Program-made: the position numbers and the translations under genes
NCBI GenBank assembly: GCA_013373385.1
Contig: JABXHX010000017.1
Coordinates: forward strand, 1-64,000
Direction: 5' to 3'
Origin: Flavobacteriaceae bacterium
GTDB lineage: Bacteria; Bacteroidota; Bacteroidia; Flavobacteriales; Flavobacteriaceae
DNA length: 64,000 nucleotides
The notes under the pieces: model-generated
What the model was told of the DNA's origin: nothing
Databases searched by the model: none
The model's input: the letters and a program-made list of their open reading frames with translations, nothing else
In this document: one piece after another, positions 34,067 through 43,081 of the stretch
How positions within the stretch are numbered: the first letter of the stretch is position 1
Layout of the letters: each line of letters starts with the position of its first letter

Positions 34067-34786
34067 CTATTTTTTATATTTAACTAATAAGTCAATTAAA
34101 GTGATAGATGCATCTTCCATGCTATTTACAATACTATCTACTTTAGAAACAATATAATTATAGAAAATTTGTAAAATAATCGCTACGATAAGTCCAAATA
34201 CTGTTGTTAAAAGTGCAATCTTAATACCACCTGCTACAACTCCTGGAGAAATATCATTTGCTACAGCAATTCTATCAAAAGCTTCAATCATACCAATTAC
34301 TGTACCCATAAATCCTAACATTGGTGCTAATGCAATAAATAAAGATAACCAAGAAACATTTTTCTCTAATAATCCCATTTGAACTCCACCATAACCTACT
34401 ACTGCTTTTTCTGCTGCTTCTACTCCTTCATCCATTCTATCTAATCCTTGGTAAAAGATAGATGCAACTGGCCCTTTAGAGTTTCTACAAACTTCTTTTG
34501 CTGCTTCTACACCTCCAGAATTTAATGCTTCATCAACACTTGCTACTAATTTTTTAGTATTTGTAGTTGCCATGTTTAAATAAATGATTCTTTCAATAGC
34601 AATTGCAAGACCTAAAATTAGGGCTACTAATACGATTCCCATAAATTGAGGATCTCCTTCAATGAAACGCTTCTTTAATTCTTGGTGGAAGGTTTCTGAT
34701 TGAGCTGCATCTTGTGCAAAAGTTGATTGAATAGCTCCAAAAAACATGAATCCTGCTACTGTTAGGATATTTGTTACTTTTTTCAT
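34067..34786 (-). CDS. exbB: MotA/TolQ/ExbB proton-channel protein
   Basis: 239 aa. An N-terminal hydrophobic segment (about 8-25) is followed by the three helices of ExbB: MGIVLVALILGLAIAIERII (about 48-68), SWLSLFIALAPMLGFMGTV with Pro-Met-Leu-Gly (about 145-165), and GIKIALLTTVFGLIVAIILQ (about 187-207). It forms the proton-conducting pentamer that drives TonB or a TonB-like shaft. First gene of the minus-strand operon; no TonB gene is present in the window. Confidence 0.9.
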   Translation of the reverse strand: MKKVTNILTVAGFMFFGAIQSTFAQDAAQSETFHQELKKRFIEGDPQFMGIVLVALILGLAIAIERIIYLNMATTNTKKLVASVDEALNSGGVEAAKEVCRNSKGPVASIFYQGLDRMDEGVEAAEKAVVGYGGVQMGLLEKNVSWLSLFIALAPMLGFMGTVIGMIEAFDRIAVANDISPGVVAGGIKIALLTTVFGLIVAIILQIFYNYIVSKVDSIVNSMEDASITLIDLLVKYKK

Positions 34787-35057
34787 CTTTGTTATAAATT
34801 AATTTTAATAGTTAACGGTTTAAAGATATTGATTCCATCTCAAAATCAATAAATATACATTTCAAAATTTAGTAAAAAATCTTTAAAATTTAAACTTTAC
34901 TGTTTTGAGAGTGCCAATTAACAAAAAAATGTTGAGTCTCTAAAAAAATAATAAAGATTTTTATGCTTAAACAGTAAAATTTAACTCAAATATCTATGAA
35001 TTTAATAATGCTATGGTTTTTACAATACAATAATTGCATTGTTTTTTCTTTTTTGTT

Positions 35058-36086
35058 TTAAAAATCTAATTCTCCACGCAAAGGTGTCTCAAAAATTTCT
35101 TTAAAATCTTTATCAGGTATTTTTATCCCTAATAAATACATTAGTTTGGCAACTGCTGACTCTGTAGTTATATCTTTACCATCTATCACTCCTATTCTTT
35201 TTAAATCAACACTTGTTTCATAATGCCCTAGAATGATACTTCCCCCCACACATTGTGTAACATTAACAATTTGCATGCCATTTTTTATAGCTTCTTCTAA
35301 CAAATTAATAAACCAAGGATACGTTGGCGCATTACCAGAACCATATGTTTCAAGCACAAGCCCTTTTAAACTATTAATTGACAATATACTTTTAACTACC
35401 TCTTCTGTAATTCCAGGAAAAAGCTTTAATACAACTATATTATTGCTTAACGATTTACGAACAATTAAATCTTGTTTGCTTTCTTGTTTTAAAAGTAAGT
35501 CATTATTAAAATGCAAATGCACGCCACTTTCTGCCAAAGGTGGATAATTTAAAGATGCAAATGCTTCAAATTGCTCTGCATTAATCTTTGTTGTTCTGTT
35601 TGCTCTATAGAGCTTATATTCAAAATACAAACAAACTTCTTGAATTACTGGTAATCCTTCTTTTTTTGCACAAGCAATTTCTATTGAAGTGATTAAATTT
35701 TCTTTTGCATCTGTTCTTAAATGACCAATTGGTAACTGCGAGCCTGTAAATATTACAGGTTTTGCTAAATTCTCTAACATAAAGCTTACAGCTGATGAAG
35801 TATAAGACATCGTGTCTGAACCAGTTAAAATAACAAACCCATCAAAGGTATTGTAGTTCTTTTCAATTACTTCTGCAATGGTTACATAGTAAGCTGTATT
35901 CATATTTGATGAATCAATTGGCTCATCAAATGAATAGGTATCTATAGAACAATTCAGTTGTACCAACTCAGGAATTCTATCCAATAACTTTTCGAAATTA
36001 AATGCTTTTAACGCATCTGTTTCATAATCTTTTATCATTCCGATTGTACCTCCTGTGTAAACAAGTAAAATCTTTGGTTTTGTCAT
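35058..36086 (-). CDS. ansA: Type I (cytoplasmic) L-asparaginase
   Basis: 342 aa without a signal peptide. The two catalytic Thr blocks are present: VYTGGTIGMIKD near the N-terminus and VILTGSDTMSYTSSAV around residue 85, with the Ser-Asp pair in between. It hydrolyses asparagine to aspartate and ammonia. Length and the lack of a leader point to AnsA type I. It is flanked by 271 bp of AT-rich non-coding DNA on one side and a TonB-linked receptor gene on the other; no partner gene is evident. Confidence 0.92.
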   Translation of the reverse strand: MTKPKILLVYTGGTIGMIKDYETDALKAFNFEKLLDRIPELVQLNCSIDTYSFDEPIDSSNMNTAYYVTIAEVIEKNYNTFDGFVILTGSDTMSYTSSAVSFMLENLAKPVIFTGSQLPIGHLRTDAKENLITSIEIACAKKEGLPVIQEVCLYFEYKLYRANRTTKINAEQFEAFASLNYPPLAESGVHLHFNNDLLLKQESKQDLIVRKSLSNNIVVLKLFPGITEEVVKSILSINSLKGLVLETYGSGNAPTYPWFINLLEEAIKNGMQIVNVTQCVGGSIILGHYETSVDLKRIGVIDGKDITTESAVAKLMYLLGIKIPDKDFKEIFETPLRGELDF

Positions 36087-36314
36087 TTTTATGGTAATTG
36101 GTTTGGTAAAAGTATAGTAATTGGCGAATATTAAAAAATACTACTTGATAAAAATATTCTTTATCTCTTCAGAAAACCATTTGGCATTTTGTAGCGTCTC
36201 AAATATATGGTCAATCAATATCTGTTCATCGGAAATTTATCCCATTTCATCAGAAACTGATTTCAGCCACAATCATATAATCACACATTTGCAGTGTCAA
36301 TTAAAAAACAGCAC

Positions 36315-38687
36315 ATGAAACTTTTTAACATTACATTTTTATTTTTCTTGAGCATTACCGTTGGATTTGCTCAAAACAGTATTAACGGGAAAGTTGTAGA
36401 TAGTCAAAATGAACCATTACCTTTTGCTAATATCATCTTATATAAAATTGGTGATGAAGCTAATCCTAAAGGAACAACTTCTGACGACAACGGAAATTTT
36501 AAATTTCAAAATATAGGGAATAGCAAGTATAAAATAACAGTTTCAATGCTTGGGTTTGAAACTAAAAACATAAAGGAATTTCTTTTAAACGGAGACAAAA
36601 CAATTAATATAACTTTAAAAGAAGAAAGTCAAACTTTGGATGAAGTTGTAGTTACAGCCAAAAGACCAGTTATAAAACAAACAGCAGAAAAATTAATAGT
36701 AGACTTAGAAAAATCAGAAATGATTAATACTAGTTTGCAAGATGTTATGAGAAAAGTTCCGGGAGTTTTAGTAACCAATAACGGAATTTCAATTGCTGGT
36801 AATAGAGGCGTTCGTATTCTTATTAATGGAAAAACTACCCGATATATGGATGTAGAAACTTTATTGCGAGATTTTCCTGCTGATAATATTGCTAAAATAG
36901 AAGTAGTTGAACAACCTGGTGCTGAATATGAAGCATCTGGCTCTGGAGCAATTATTAATATTATTTTAAAGAAGAATGTAAGATTAGGAACTCATGGTAC
37001 TGTAAATAGTTGGATTGGAGAAGATAATGGATTTGAATACGGAACTGGAATTTCTTTAGCTAGCTACAAAAACAAATTAAATTGGCAAACTAGCCTTAGA
37101 CACTCAAAACCGACTTGGAGAGATGATCTTTCCTTAGTGAGAACTGTTGGTAATGAAACCTATAATCAGGTAACTAGAGAACCATACAACCCTAATAACT
37201 TAACATTTAGTGCTAATGTTGATTATTATTTAAGTGATAAGCATTCTATAGGAATTGGTGGTCAATGGAATCGTAGAAAATCAGATAGAATTGCTACAAG
37301 TAAAACTGTTGTTAGTGATACAAACTCTTCTAATGTTTTATTCTCAGAAAATACTTTTGATAGAGATCGTAAAAACTTTAACATTAATCCATACTACGAA
37401 TACAAATCTGACACAGAAAGACTAATCGTAGATTTTAATTATATCGATTATGTAAATGATAGTAAGAATACATTATCTGATGTAAGTGGTAGTACTATTT
37501 CTTTTACAGATAGAAGGTATATTCAAGATGGAAAATACAATATTAAAACATACAAGGCTGATTATTCTAAGTCGTATTCAGATAACTTTAAATTAAGTTT
37601 TGGAAGTAAGTATGCAAAGGTAAAAACAGATAGTGATTTACAATCTTTTACAGAAAACTTAACGAATGGGTTTGATTTAGATGTTGATGAAAGTAGTCGA
37701 TTTGTAGTAGATGAATCAATTTTTGCAGTTTATTCAAAAATAAATGCAACCTTCGGAAAATGGTCTTTTTCTGGTGGATTACGTTATGAAAATAGTAACA
37801 CAGATGGAACTTCTTATTTTACAAAAAATGGGCAACCCACTGTAGAAATAAAAAAGAGACCAATTAAGAAAATATTTCCAAGTGCCTCTATTAGTAGAAA
37901 ATTAAATGATGTATTAGGGGCTAGTTTATCTTATAGTTATAGAATTCAAAGACCATCATACAATAGTTTAAATTCTTTTGCTACTTATTTAGACCCTTAT
38001 TCGGCAGGTGAAGGAAACCCAAATCTAAAACCTTCTTTCACTAATAACTATCAATTTAATTTAACCTATGAAGGACAGCCATTTTTTACAATTGGATATA
38101 GTAAAACAGATGATGTCATCTTTGAATTAATTAAACAAGACAATACAACTGCTCAAATCAGACAACAAGAAGTAAACGTTGAAAATAACTCGAACTGGAA
38201 TTTTAGATTATTTGCTCCGTTAAGTTTTGTAAAAGGACTGGAAGGTTATACCGGAATTATTGTTACCAATACAGATTATCAGTCTTCTACATTTGGAGTT
38301 GACTTAAATAAATGGAATTTATTTTGGTTTGTACAAGCCAACTATAAATTACCTTGGGATATCAACTTTGAATTAAGCGGTAATTACGGAACTGGAGCTT
38401 TAGAGGGACAAATTGAAGTTGATTGGTTGGCAAACTTAGATGTTTCTTTAGGGAAAAAGTTTTTAGGTGATAAGCTAAAAGTAAATCTTGGAATCAATAA
38501 AGTATTAAATAGAGGTTTTGTAGGAACCATTGATTATGGTAATGGTATTGCAAGTGTAGAAAGTAATGGCTCTCGCCAGAATGTACAATTACGATTGACT
38601 TATAGTTTTGGATCCAAATTCGGAAAAAAGAAAACACGAAGAAATTCTGCTAAAGAAGAAGAAAACAGAATTGACAGTAATAATTAA
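36315..38687 (+). CDS. TonB-dependent-type outer-membrane receptor
   Basis: 790 aa from the ATG at 36315, which gives a proper SPI signal (MKLFNITFLFFLSITVGFA, cleavage before QN); the track start seven codons upstream does not. Residues about 22-110 are a CarboxypepD_reg-like beta-sandwich (INGKVVDSQNEPLPFANIIL), followed by a plug domain (DVMRKVPGVLVTNNGISIAG) and a large 22-strand-type barrel. The C-terminus is basic/acidic (KKKTRRNSAKEEENRIDSNN), beyond the usual last aromatic. No SusD partner follows. It may import a metal chelate or other ligand; the LytS/LytTR pair 70 bp downstream has its own promoter. Confidence 0.85.
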   Translation: MKLFNITFLFFLSITVGFAQNSINGKVVDSQNEPLPFANIILYKIGDEANPKGTTSDDNGNFKFQNIGNSKYKITVSMLGFETKNIKEFLLNGDKTINITLKEESQTLDEVVVTAKRPVIKQTAEKLIVDLEKSEMINTSLQDVMRKVPGVLVTNNGISIAGNRGVRILINGKTTRYMDVETLLRDFPADNIAKIEVVEQPGAEYEASGSGAIINIILKKNVRLGTHGTVNSWIGEDNGFEYGTGISLASYKNKLNWQTSLRHSKPTWRDDLSLVRTVGNETYNQVTREPYNPNNLTFSANVDYYLSDKHSIGIGGQWNRRKSDRIATSKTVVSDTNSSNVLFSENTFDRDRKNFNINPYYEYKSDTERLIVDFNYIDYVNDSKNTLSDVSGSTISFTDRRYIQDGKYNIKTYKADYSKSYSDNFKLSFGSKYAKVKTDSDLQSFTENLTNGFDLDVDESSRFVVDESIFAVYSKINATFGKWSFSGGLRYENSNTDGTSYFTKNGQPTVEIKKRPIKKIFPSASISRKLNDVLGASLSYSYRIQRPSYNSLNSFATYLDPYSAGEGNPNLKPSFTNNYQFNLTYEGQPFFTIGYSKTDDVIFELIKQDNTTAQIRQQEVNVENNSNWNFRLFAPLSFVKGLEGYTGIIVTNTDYQSSTFGVDLNKWNLFWFVQANYKLPWDINFELSGNYGTGALEGQIEVDWLANLDVSLGKKFLGDKLKVNLGINKVLNRGFVGTIDYGNGIASVESNGSRQNVQLRLTYSFGSKFGKKKTRRNSAKEEENRIDSNN

Positions 38688-38702
38688 TTTCTTATACATT
38701 TG
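38671..38702 (+). promoter_or_regulatory. Promoter of LytS/LytTR pair 1
   Basis: TTG 38671-38673, 21-bp spacer, TACATTTG 38695-38702. It begins inside the end of the receptor gene; the kinase ATG is at 38758. Confidence 0.5.
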
Positions 38703-38757
38703 TTTTCAATACAAATTCACAGGTTGTGAAAATGGTGAAGCCTATTTTTAAATCAAC

Positions 38758-39765
38758 ATGAATACAAAACTTAACAAATCTGATTATATAATTCTCAGCA
38801 TTTTTTATGCCTTGAGTGCTCTATTAAATTTTTTTGATTATTACGATCAAAACGAAACACTAATAGAATACCTTGTAGATATTCCTATGTTTATTATTAC
38901 ATCGTATCTAGGAGTTATTGTGTTTTTGTATTTTATCATTCCAAACTTTTTGGTTCAGAAAAAAAAGTACTTTGTTTTTGCTTTTTGGGGTTTGGTTACA
39001 ATACTAGCTATCGGAATTATAGAACGTGTTACAGGCTTTTTAACCAATGGTAGTAGCTGGGACAAATTCCCTACTATTTACAATTTGTTACTGTACTCTA
39101 CATTTAATGGAGCAGATTCTGTTGGCTTACCATTAGGGGTTATTTTAACAAAAAAGTTTTATGAGTCTCAAATAAAAATTTCAAAAATTGAAAAACAGCA
39201 AAAAGAAAATGAGTTAAAATTATTGCGCTCACAAATAGACCCTCATTTTTTATTCAACAACCTAAACACTCTAGACAGTTTAATTGATTCTGATTCTCAA
39301 AAAGCCAAAGAGTACATCAACCGACTTTCGCTTATGTATCGTTATCTAATTCAGTCAAAAGATGCAGAAGTTATGGAGTTATCTGATGAGTTAGAATTTG
39401 CAGAAAACTATATTTTTTTAATAGAAACGCGCTTTGGCAATGATTATCATTTTAATATTGAAAAAGAAACAGATGTATCCGATAAGTTTATCCCAACCGG
39501 TGCTTTACAAGCTTTATTAGAAAATGTAGTAAAACATAATAAAGCAAATAAAGAATCAATACAAACAACTATTACCATAAAGGAAGATTGGTTAACTGTT
39601 AGCAACACAAAATCAACACATCCAAATAAAGAAAGTTTAGGAACTGGTTTAAAAAATTTACAATCACGTTACAAGCTTTTATCAGATAAAAAAGTAGATG
39701 TTAAAAACGCCAATAGTCGTTTTATAATCTCTATTCCTATTATTAAGTTGAGTGAAGAAAATTAG
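38758..39765 (+). CDS. LytS-type sensor histidine kinase (pair 1)
   Basis: 335 aa. Four membrane helices (about 10-29, 40-65, 72-95 and 110-130) with hardly any extracytoplasmic loop, a short coiled coil (about 135-155), then the His_kinase domain with LRSQIDPHFLFNNLNTLDSL (phospho-acceptor His) and a GHKL ATPase part (ALLENVVKHNK, GTGLKNLQSRY). Typical of the 'PHFLFN' kinases paired with LytTR regulators. The regulator gene starts four bases after its stop. The signal is unknown; the membrane-embedded sensor suggests an envelope or lipid-phase cue. Confidence 0.9.
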   Translation: MNTKLNKSDYIILSIFYALSALLNFFDYYDQNETLIEYLVDIPMFIITSYLGVIVFLYFIIPNFLVQKKKYFVFAFWGLVTILAIGIIERVTGFLTNGSSWDKFPTIYNLLLYSTFNGADSVGLPLGVILTKKFYESQIKISKIEKQQKENELKLLRSQIDPHFLFNNLNTLDSLIDSDSQKAKEYINRLSLMYRYLIQSKDAEVMELSDELEFAENYIFLIETRFGNDYHFNIEKETDVSDKFIPTGALQALLENVVKHNKANKESIQTTITIKEDWLTVSNTKSTHPNKESLGTGLKNLQSRYKLLSDKKVDVKNANSRFIISIPIIKLSEEN

Positions 39766-39769
39766 ACGT

Positions 39770-40534
39770 ATGAACATCTTAATCTTAGAAGACGAAATAC
39801 CAGCATACAAAAAACTGATAAATTATCTATCAGACACTTTTGGTGAAGAATATACACATGACTTAGCTCGTACTAACTCTGATGGAAAAGAATTCCTTTC
39901 TAAAAACAAGTATGATTTTATTCTTTCTGACATTCAATTATTAGACGGGATTTCTTTTGATTTATTTGATGAAGTTGATATTAATTGCCCTATTATTTTT
40001 TGCTCTGCTCATAACGAATATTTGTTTAAAGCATTTAACACTAACGGAATTGCTTACATACTAAAACCCTATACAAAATCTGATTTTATTAAGGCTATAG
40101 AAAAATACCAGTCACTGTTTAAGCAAGGAAATTATAACGAATTAAACTCTGATACATTGTCGAATTTAAAATCTGCCTTACAAGAAGAAAACACTCCTTA
40201 TAAAAAGCGATTTGTCATTAAAAAAACTAAAGGAATTCAATTATTAAATGTTACAGATATTAGTTTAATAGTTGCCTCTGGGGATTTTTGCATTGCTACA
40301 GATTTTAAAGGAAAAAGACACAATATATCTCAAACACTAGGTAACATTTTTCAACAATTAAACCCTACAAAATTCTTTAAAATTAACAGAAGTGAAATTA
40401 TTAATATCGAATCTATAGAAAACATCGAAAGTCATTTTAAAAATCGATTGCTGATTACCTTAAAAGGAGTTAAAGAGAAACCAATGACAAGTTCATCTAC
40501 CACATCTGACTTTAGAAAGTGGTTGGAAAGTTAG
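39770..40534 (+). CDS. LytTR response regulator (pair 1)
   Basis: 254 aa from the ATG at 39770. The track start lies inside the kinase gene; MNILILEDEIPAYKKL is the natural beginning of a receiver. Receiver domain about 1-118 with Asp54 in DFILSDIQLLDG and Lys in ILKPYTKSDF; LytTR DNA-binding domain about 155-254 (FFKINRSEIINIESIE). It is co-transcribed with the kinase. The nearest upstream gene is a TonB-type receptor, a possible but unproven target. Confidence 0.9.
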   Translation: MNILILEDEIPAYKKLINYLSDTFGEEYTHDLARTNSDGKEFLSKNKYDFILSDIQLLDGISFDLFDEVDINCPIIFCSAHNEYLFKAFNTNGIAYILKPYTKSDFIKAIEKYQSLFKQGNYNELNSDTLSNLKSALQEENTPYKKRFVIKKTKGIQLLNVTDISLIVASGDFCIATDFKGKRHNISQTLGNIFQQLNPTKFFKINRSEIINIESIENIESHFKNRLLITLKGVKEKPMTSSSTTSDFRKWLES

Positions 40535-40577
40535 TTTATCAATAAATAATTTAATTTTTATTTTTCCTTATTAATAG

Positions 40578-40606
40578 TTGTATTAAATAATTAAAGCATA
40601 CCTTTG
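40578..40606 (+). promoter_or_regulatory. Promoter of cold-shock gene, long leader
   Basis: TTG 40578-40580, 18-bp spacer, TACCTTTG 40599-40606. The next gene starts at 40824, so the mRNA leader would be about 210 nt. Nothing else is coded in 40535-40823. Long structured leaders are known for cspA-type genes. Confidence 0.5.
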
Positions 40607-40823
40607 TCTCGTTCAATAAGAACACCTTTCAATTTTATAGGGTAGTATTTAGTAATTAGTTTTTTTGAGTTTATCTCGTCTTTCCTTTTTTATTTCTTCA
40701 TTACTTTTATTGTTATAAGTGTTTGCTAAAGCTATTTTAGTTTAAAAAACTAATTGGTATAATAAATATTTAGTTCGGTTTTTTTAGGACAAAAAATATT
40801 TAATAATTTAAAATTTATAAAAG

Positions 40824-41015
40824 ATGCAAGAAGGCACAGTAAAATTTTTCAACAACTCAAAAGGATTTGGGTTTATTACATCATCAGAATCAGGAGAAGA
40901 TATTTTCGTTCACAATTCTGGATTGATTGACGACATAAGTGAGAATGACAAAGTTCAATATAACACTGAACCTGGTAAAAAAGGGTTAAACGCAATTAAC
41001 GTTGAAATCATGTAG
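40824..41015 (+). CDS. Cold-shock protein, CspA family
   Basis: 63 aa, a single cold-shock domain. RNP1 is seen in KGFGFITS and RNP2 in DIFVHNSG; the protein begins MQEGTVKFFNNSKGFG, the usual opening. It binds single-stranded RNA or DNA as a chaperone. Slightly shorter than E. coli CspA (70 aa) and lacking nothing essential that I can see. Monocistronic: a promoter 225 bp upstream and a strong terminator behind. The long leader may control it by temperature (inference). Confidence 0.93.
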   Translation: MQEGTVKFFNNSKGFGFITSSESGEDIFVHNSGLIDDISENDKVQYNTEPGKKGLNAINVEIM

Positions 41016-41042
41016 TTTACTATATTGATTGTCAATTATAGT

Positions 41043-41075
41043 AAAAAAAGATTGTCTTAACAGACAATCTTTTTT
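41043..41075 (+). terminator. Intrinsic terminator after cold-shock gene
   Basis: Stem AAAAAAGATTGTCT/AGACAATCTTTTTT with loop TAAC. It also faces the convergent lepA gene, which stops at 41109, and can serve both. Confidence 0.85.
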
Positions 41076-41108
41076 GATTTATAAAACTCTTTAAAAAATA
41101 TAAACACA

Positions 41109-42905
41109 CTAATCATTTAGCTTTAGAACCGCCATAAATGCTTGTTGTGGTATTTCTACATTACCCACTTGACGCATTCTTTTCTTCCCTTTTTTCTGCT
41201 TTTCTAATAGCTTACGCTTACGAGAAATATCTCCACCATAACATTTAGCAGTTACATCTTTACGTAAGGCTTTTACCGTTTCACGCGCTATAATTTTTGC
41301 TCCGATGGCTGCTTGAATTGGGATATCAAATTGTTGACGCGGAATTAATTCTTTCAATTTCTCACAAATTCGCTTCCCGATAGAATAGGCATTGTCTGCA
41401 TGCAATAAAGCAGAAAGTGCATCTACCGGCTGTCCGTTTAATAACATATCTACTCTTACCAATTTAGAAGTTCGCATTCCAATAGGATGATAATCAAACG
41501 AAGCATATCCTTTAGAAACTGTTTTTAATCGATCGTAAAAATCGAATACAATTTCTGCTAATGGCATATCAAAAATCAATTCGACACGTTGTGGTGTTAA
41601 ATAGGTTTGATTTACAATTTCTCCACGTTTATCAATACACAAACTCATTACCTGTCCCACAAAATCTGATTTTGTAATAATAGAAGCTTTGATATAAGGC
41701 TCTTCTACCCTATCTAATTTAGATGGATCCGGTAAATCTGATGGGTTATTTACAATAATAACTTCATCTGGAAGCTTTTTTGTAAATGCATGATACGATA
41801 CGTTTGGCACCGTAGTAATTACCGTCATGTTAAACTCACGTTCTAAACGTTCTTGAATAATTTCCATGTGTAACATTCCTAAGAACCCACATCGAAAACC
41901 AAAACCTAATGCAGCAGAACTTTCTGGTTGAAACACCAAAGAAGCATCGTTTAACTGTAATTTCTCCATAGAGTTACGCAGCTCTTCATAATCTTCTGTA
42001 TCTACAGGATAAATTCCTGCAAAGACCATTGGCTTTACATCTTCAAACCCTTCAATTCTACTAGTTGTTGCTTCTTTTGCATCTGTAATAGTATCACCAA
42101 CTTTTACTTCTTTTGCCGTTTTAATTCCAGTAATTAAATAGCCAACATCACCTGTTTTAATGGATTGTTTTACAACCTGATTTAGCTTTAAGGTTCCTAC
42201 CTCATCCGCAAAATACTCTTTGTTGGTTGCCATAAATTTGATACGTTGCCCTTTTTTAATCTCTCCGTCTATCACTCTAAAATAGGTTTCAATTCCGCGG
42301 TACGAATTAAATACCGAATCAAATATCAACGCTTTTAAAGGAGCTTCTGGGTTTCCTTTTGGAGCAGGAATCCTTTCAATAATCGCTTCTAAAATTTTGT
42401 CTACACCAAAACCTGTTTTTCCACTAGCCGGAATCACATCTTCGGCATCACAACCTAATAGGTCTACTATATCATCTGTAACTTCTTCTGGATTTGCACT
42501 TGGTAAGTCTACCTTATTCAGTACAGGAATAATCTCCAAATCATTCTCTAATGCCAAATACAAATTAGAAATGGTTTGCGCTTGTATACTTTGTGCAGCA
42601 TCAACAATTAACAAGGCTCCTTCACAAGCTGCAATAGAACGAGAAACTTCGTACGAAAAATCTACGTGACCTGGCGTGTCAATTAAGTTTAAAATATACT
42701 CTTCTCCTTTATAAGTATATTCCATTTGAATAGCGTGCGATTTAATGGTAATACCACGTTCACGCTCTAAATCCATATTATCTAACAACTGGTCTTGCTT
42801 TTCTCTTTCGGTTACAGCCCCTGTGTAATCTAACAATCTATCTGCCAACGTACTTTTACCGTGATCGATATGTGCGATGATGCAAAAGTTTCTAATGTTC
42901 TTCAT
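41109..42905 (-). CDS. lepA: Elongation factor 4 (LepA)
   Basis: 598 aa. GTPase blocks: [16 protein letters not shown] (P-loop), [16 protein letters not shown] and LNKVDLPSA; the C-terminal LepA-specific domain has [20 protein letters not shown]. It back-translocates or assists ribosomes and matters in assembly and under stress. A minus-strand TATCTTTG box stands 29 bp upstream of the ATG. Its neighbours are not related in function. Confidence 0.97.
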   Translation of the reverse strand: MKNIRNFCIIAHIDHGKSTLADRLLDYTGAVTEREKQDQLLDNMDLERERGITIKSHAIQMEYTYKGEEYILNLIDTPGHVDFSYEVSRSIAACEGALLIVDAAQSIQAQTISNLYLALENDLEIIPVLNKVDLPSANPEEVTDDIVDLLGCDAEDVIPASGKTGFGVDKILEAIIERIPAPKGNPEAPLKALIFDSVFNSYRGIETYFRVIDGEIKKGQRIKFMATNKEYFADEVGTLKLNQVVKQSIKTGDVGYLITGIKTAKEVKVGDTITDAKEATTSRIEGFEDVKPMVFAGIYPVDTEDYEELRNSMEKLQLNDASLVFQPESSAALGFGFRCGFLGMLHMEIIQERLEREFNMTVITTVPNVSYHAFTKKLPDEVIIVNNPSDLPDPSKLDRVEEPYIKASIITKSDFVGQVMSLCIDKRGEIVNQTYLTPQRVELIFDMPLAEIVFDFYDRLKTVSKGYASFDYHPIGMRTSKLVRVDMLLNGQPVDALSALLHADNAYSIGKRICEKLKELIPRQQFDIPIQAAIGAKIIARETVKALRKDVTAKCYGGDISRKRKLLEKQKKGKKRMRQVGNVEIPQQAFMAVLKLND

Positions 42906-42933
42906 TATATTATTCTAACTACCTTGAAACCCG

Positions 42934-42941
42934 CAAAGATA
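42934..42941 (-). promoter_or_regulatory. -7 box TATCTTTG of lepA
   Basis: Plus-strand CAAAGATA at 42934-42941 reads TATCTTTG on the minus strand, 28 bp before the lepA ATG at 42905. Confidence 0.5.
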
Positions 42942-43081
42942 ACTTATTTAGTATGATTAATAAAAACAAAGATTTGAATTTAATAATTTGTAGTTTACGA
43001 GTAAAAAATGCAGTTTATCAGAAAAATGTTTAACAACTACAACTTATATAGTTCTTTTGCTGTATGAACAAATAAATTTTT

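Noticed and set aside
34787-35057. Possible small gene or RNA in the 271-bp gap between exbB and ansA
   Set aside because: Only AT-rich sequence without a good promoter box, stem-loop or reading frame.
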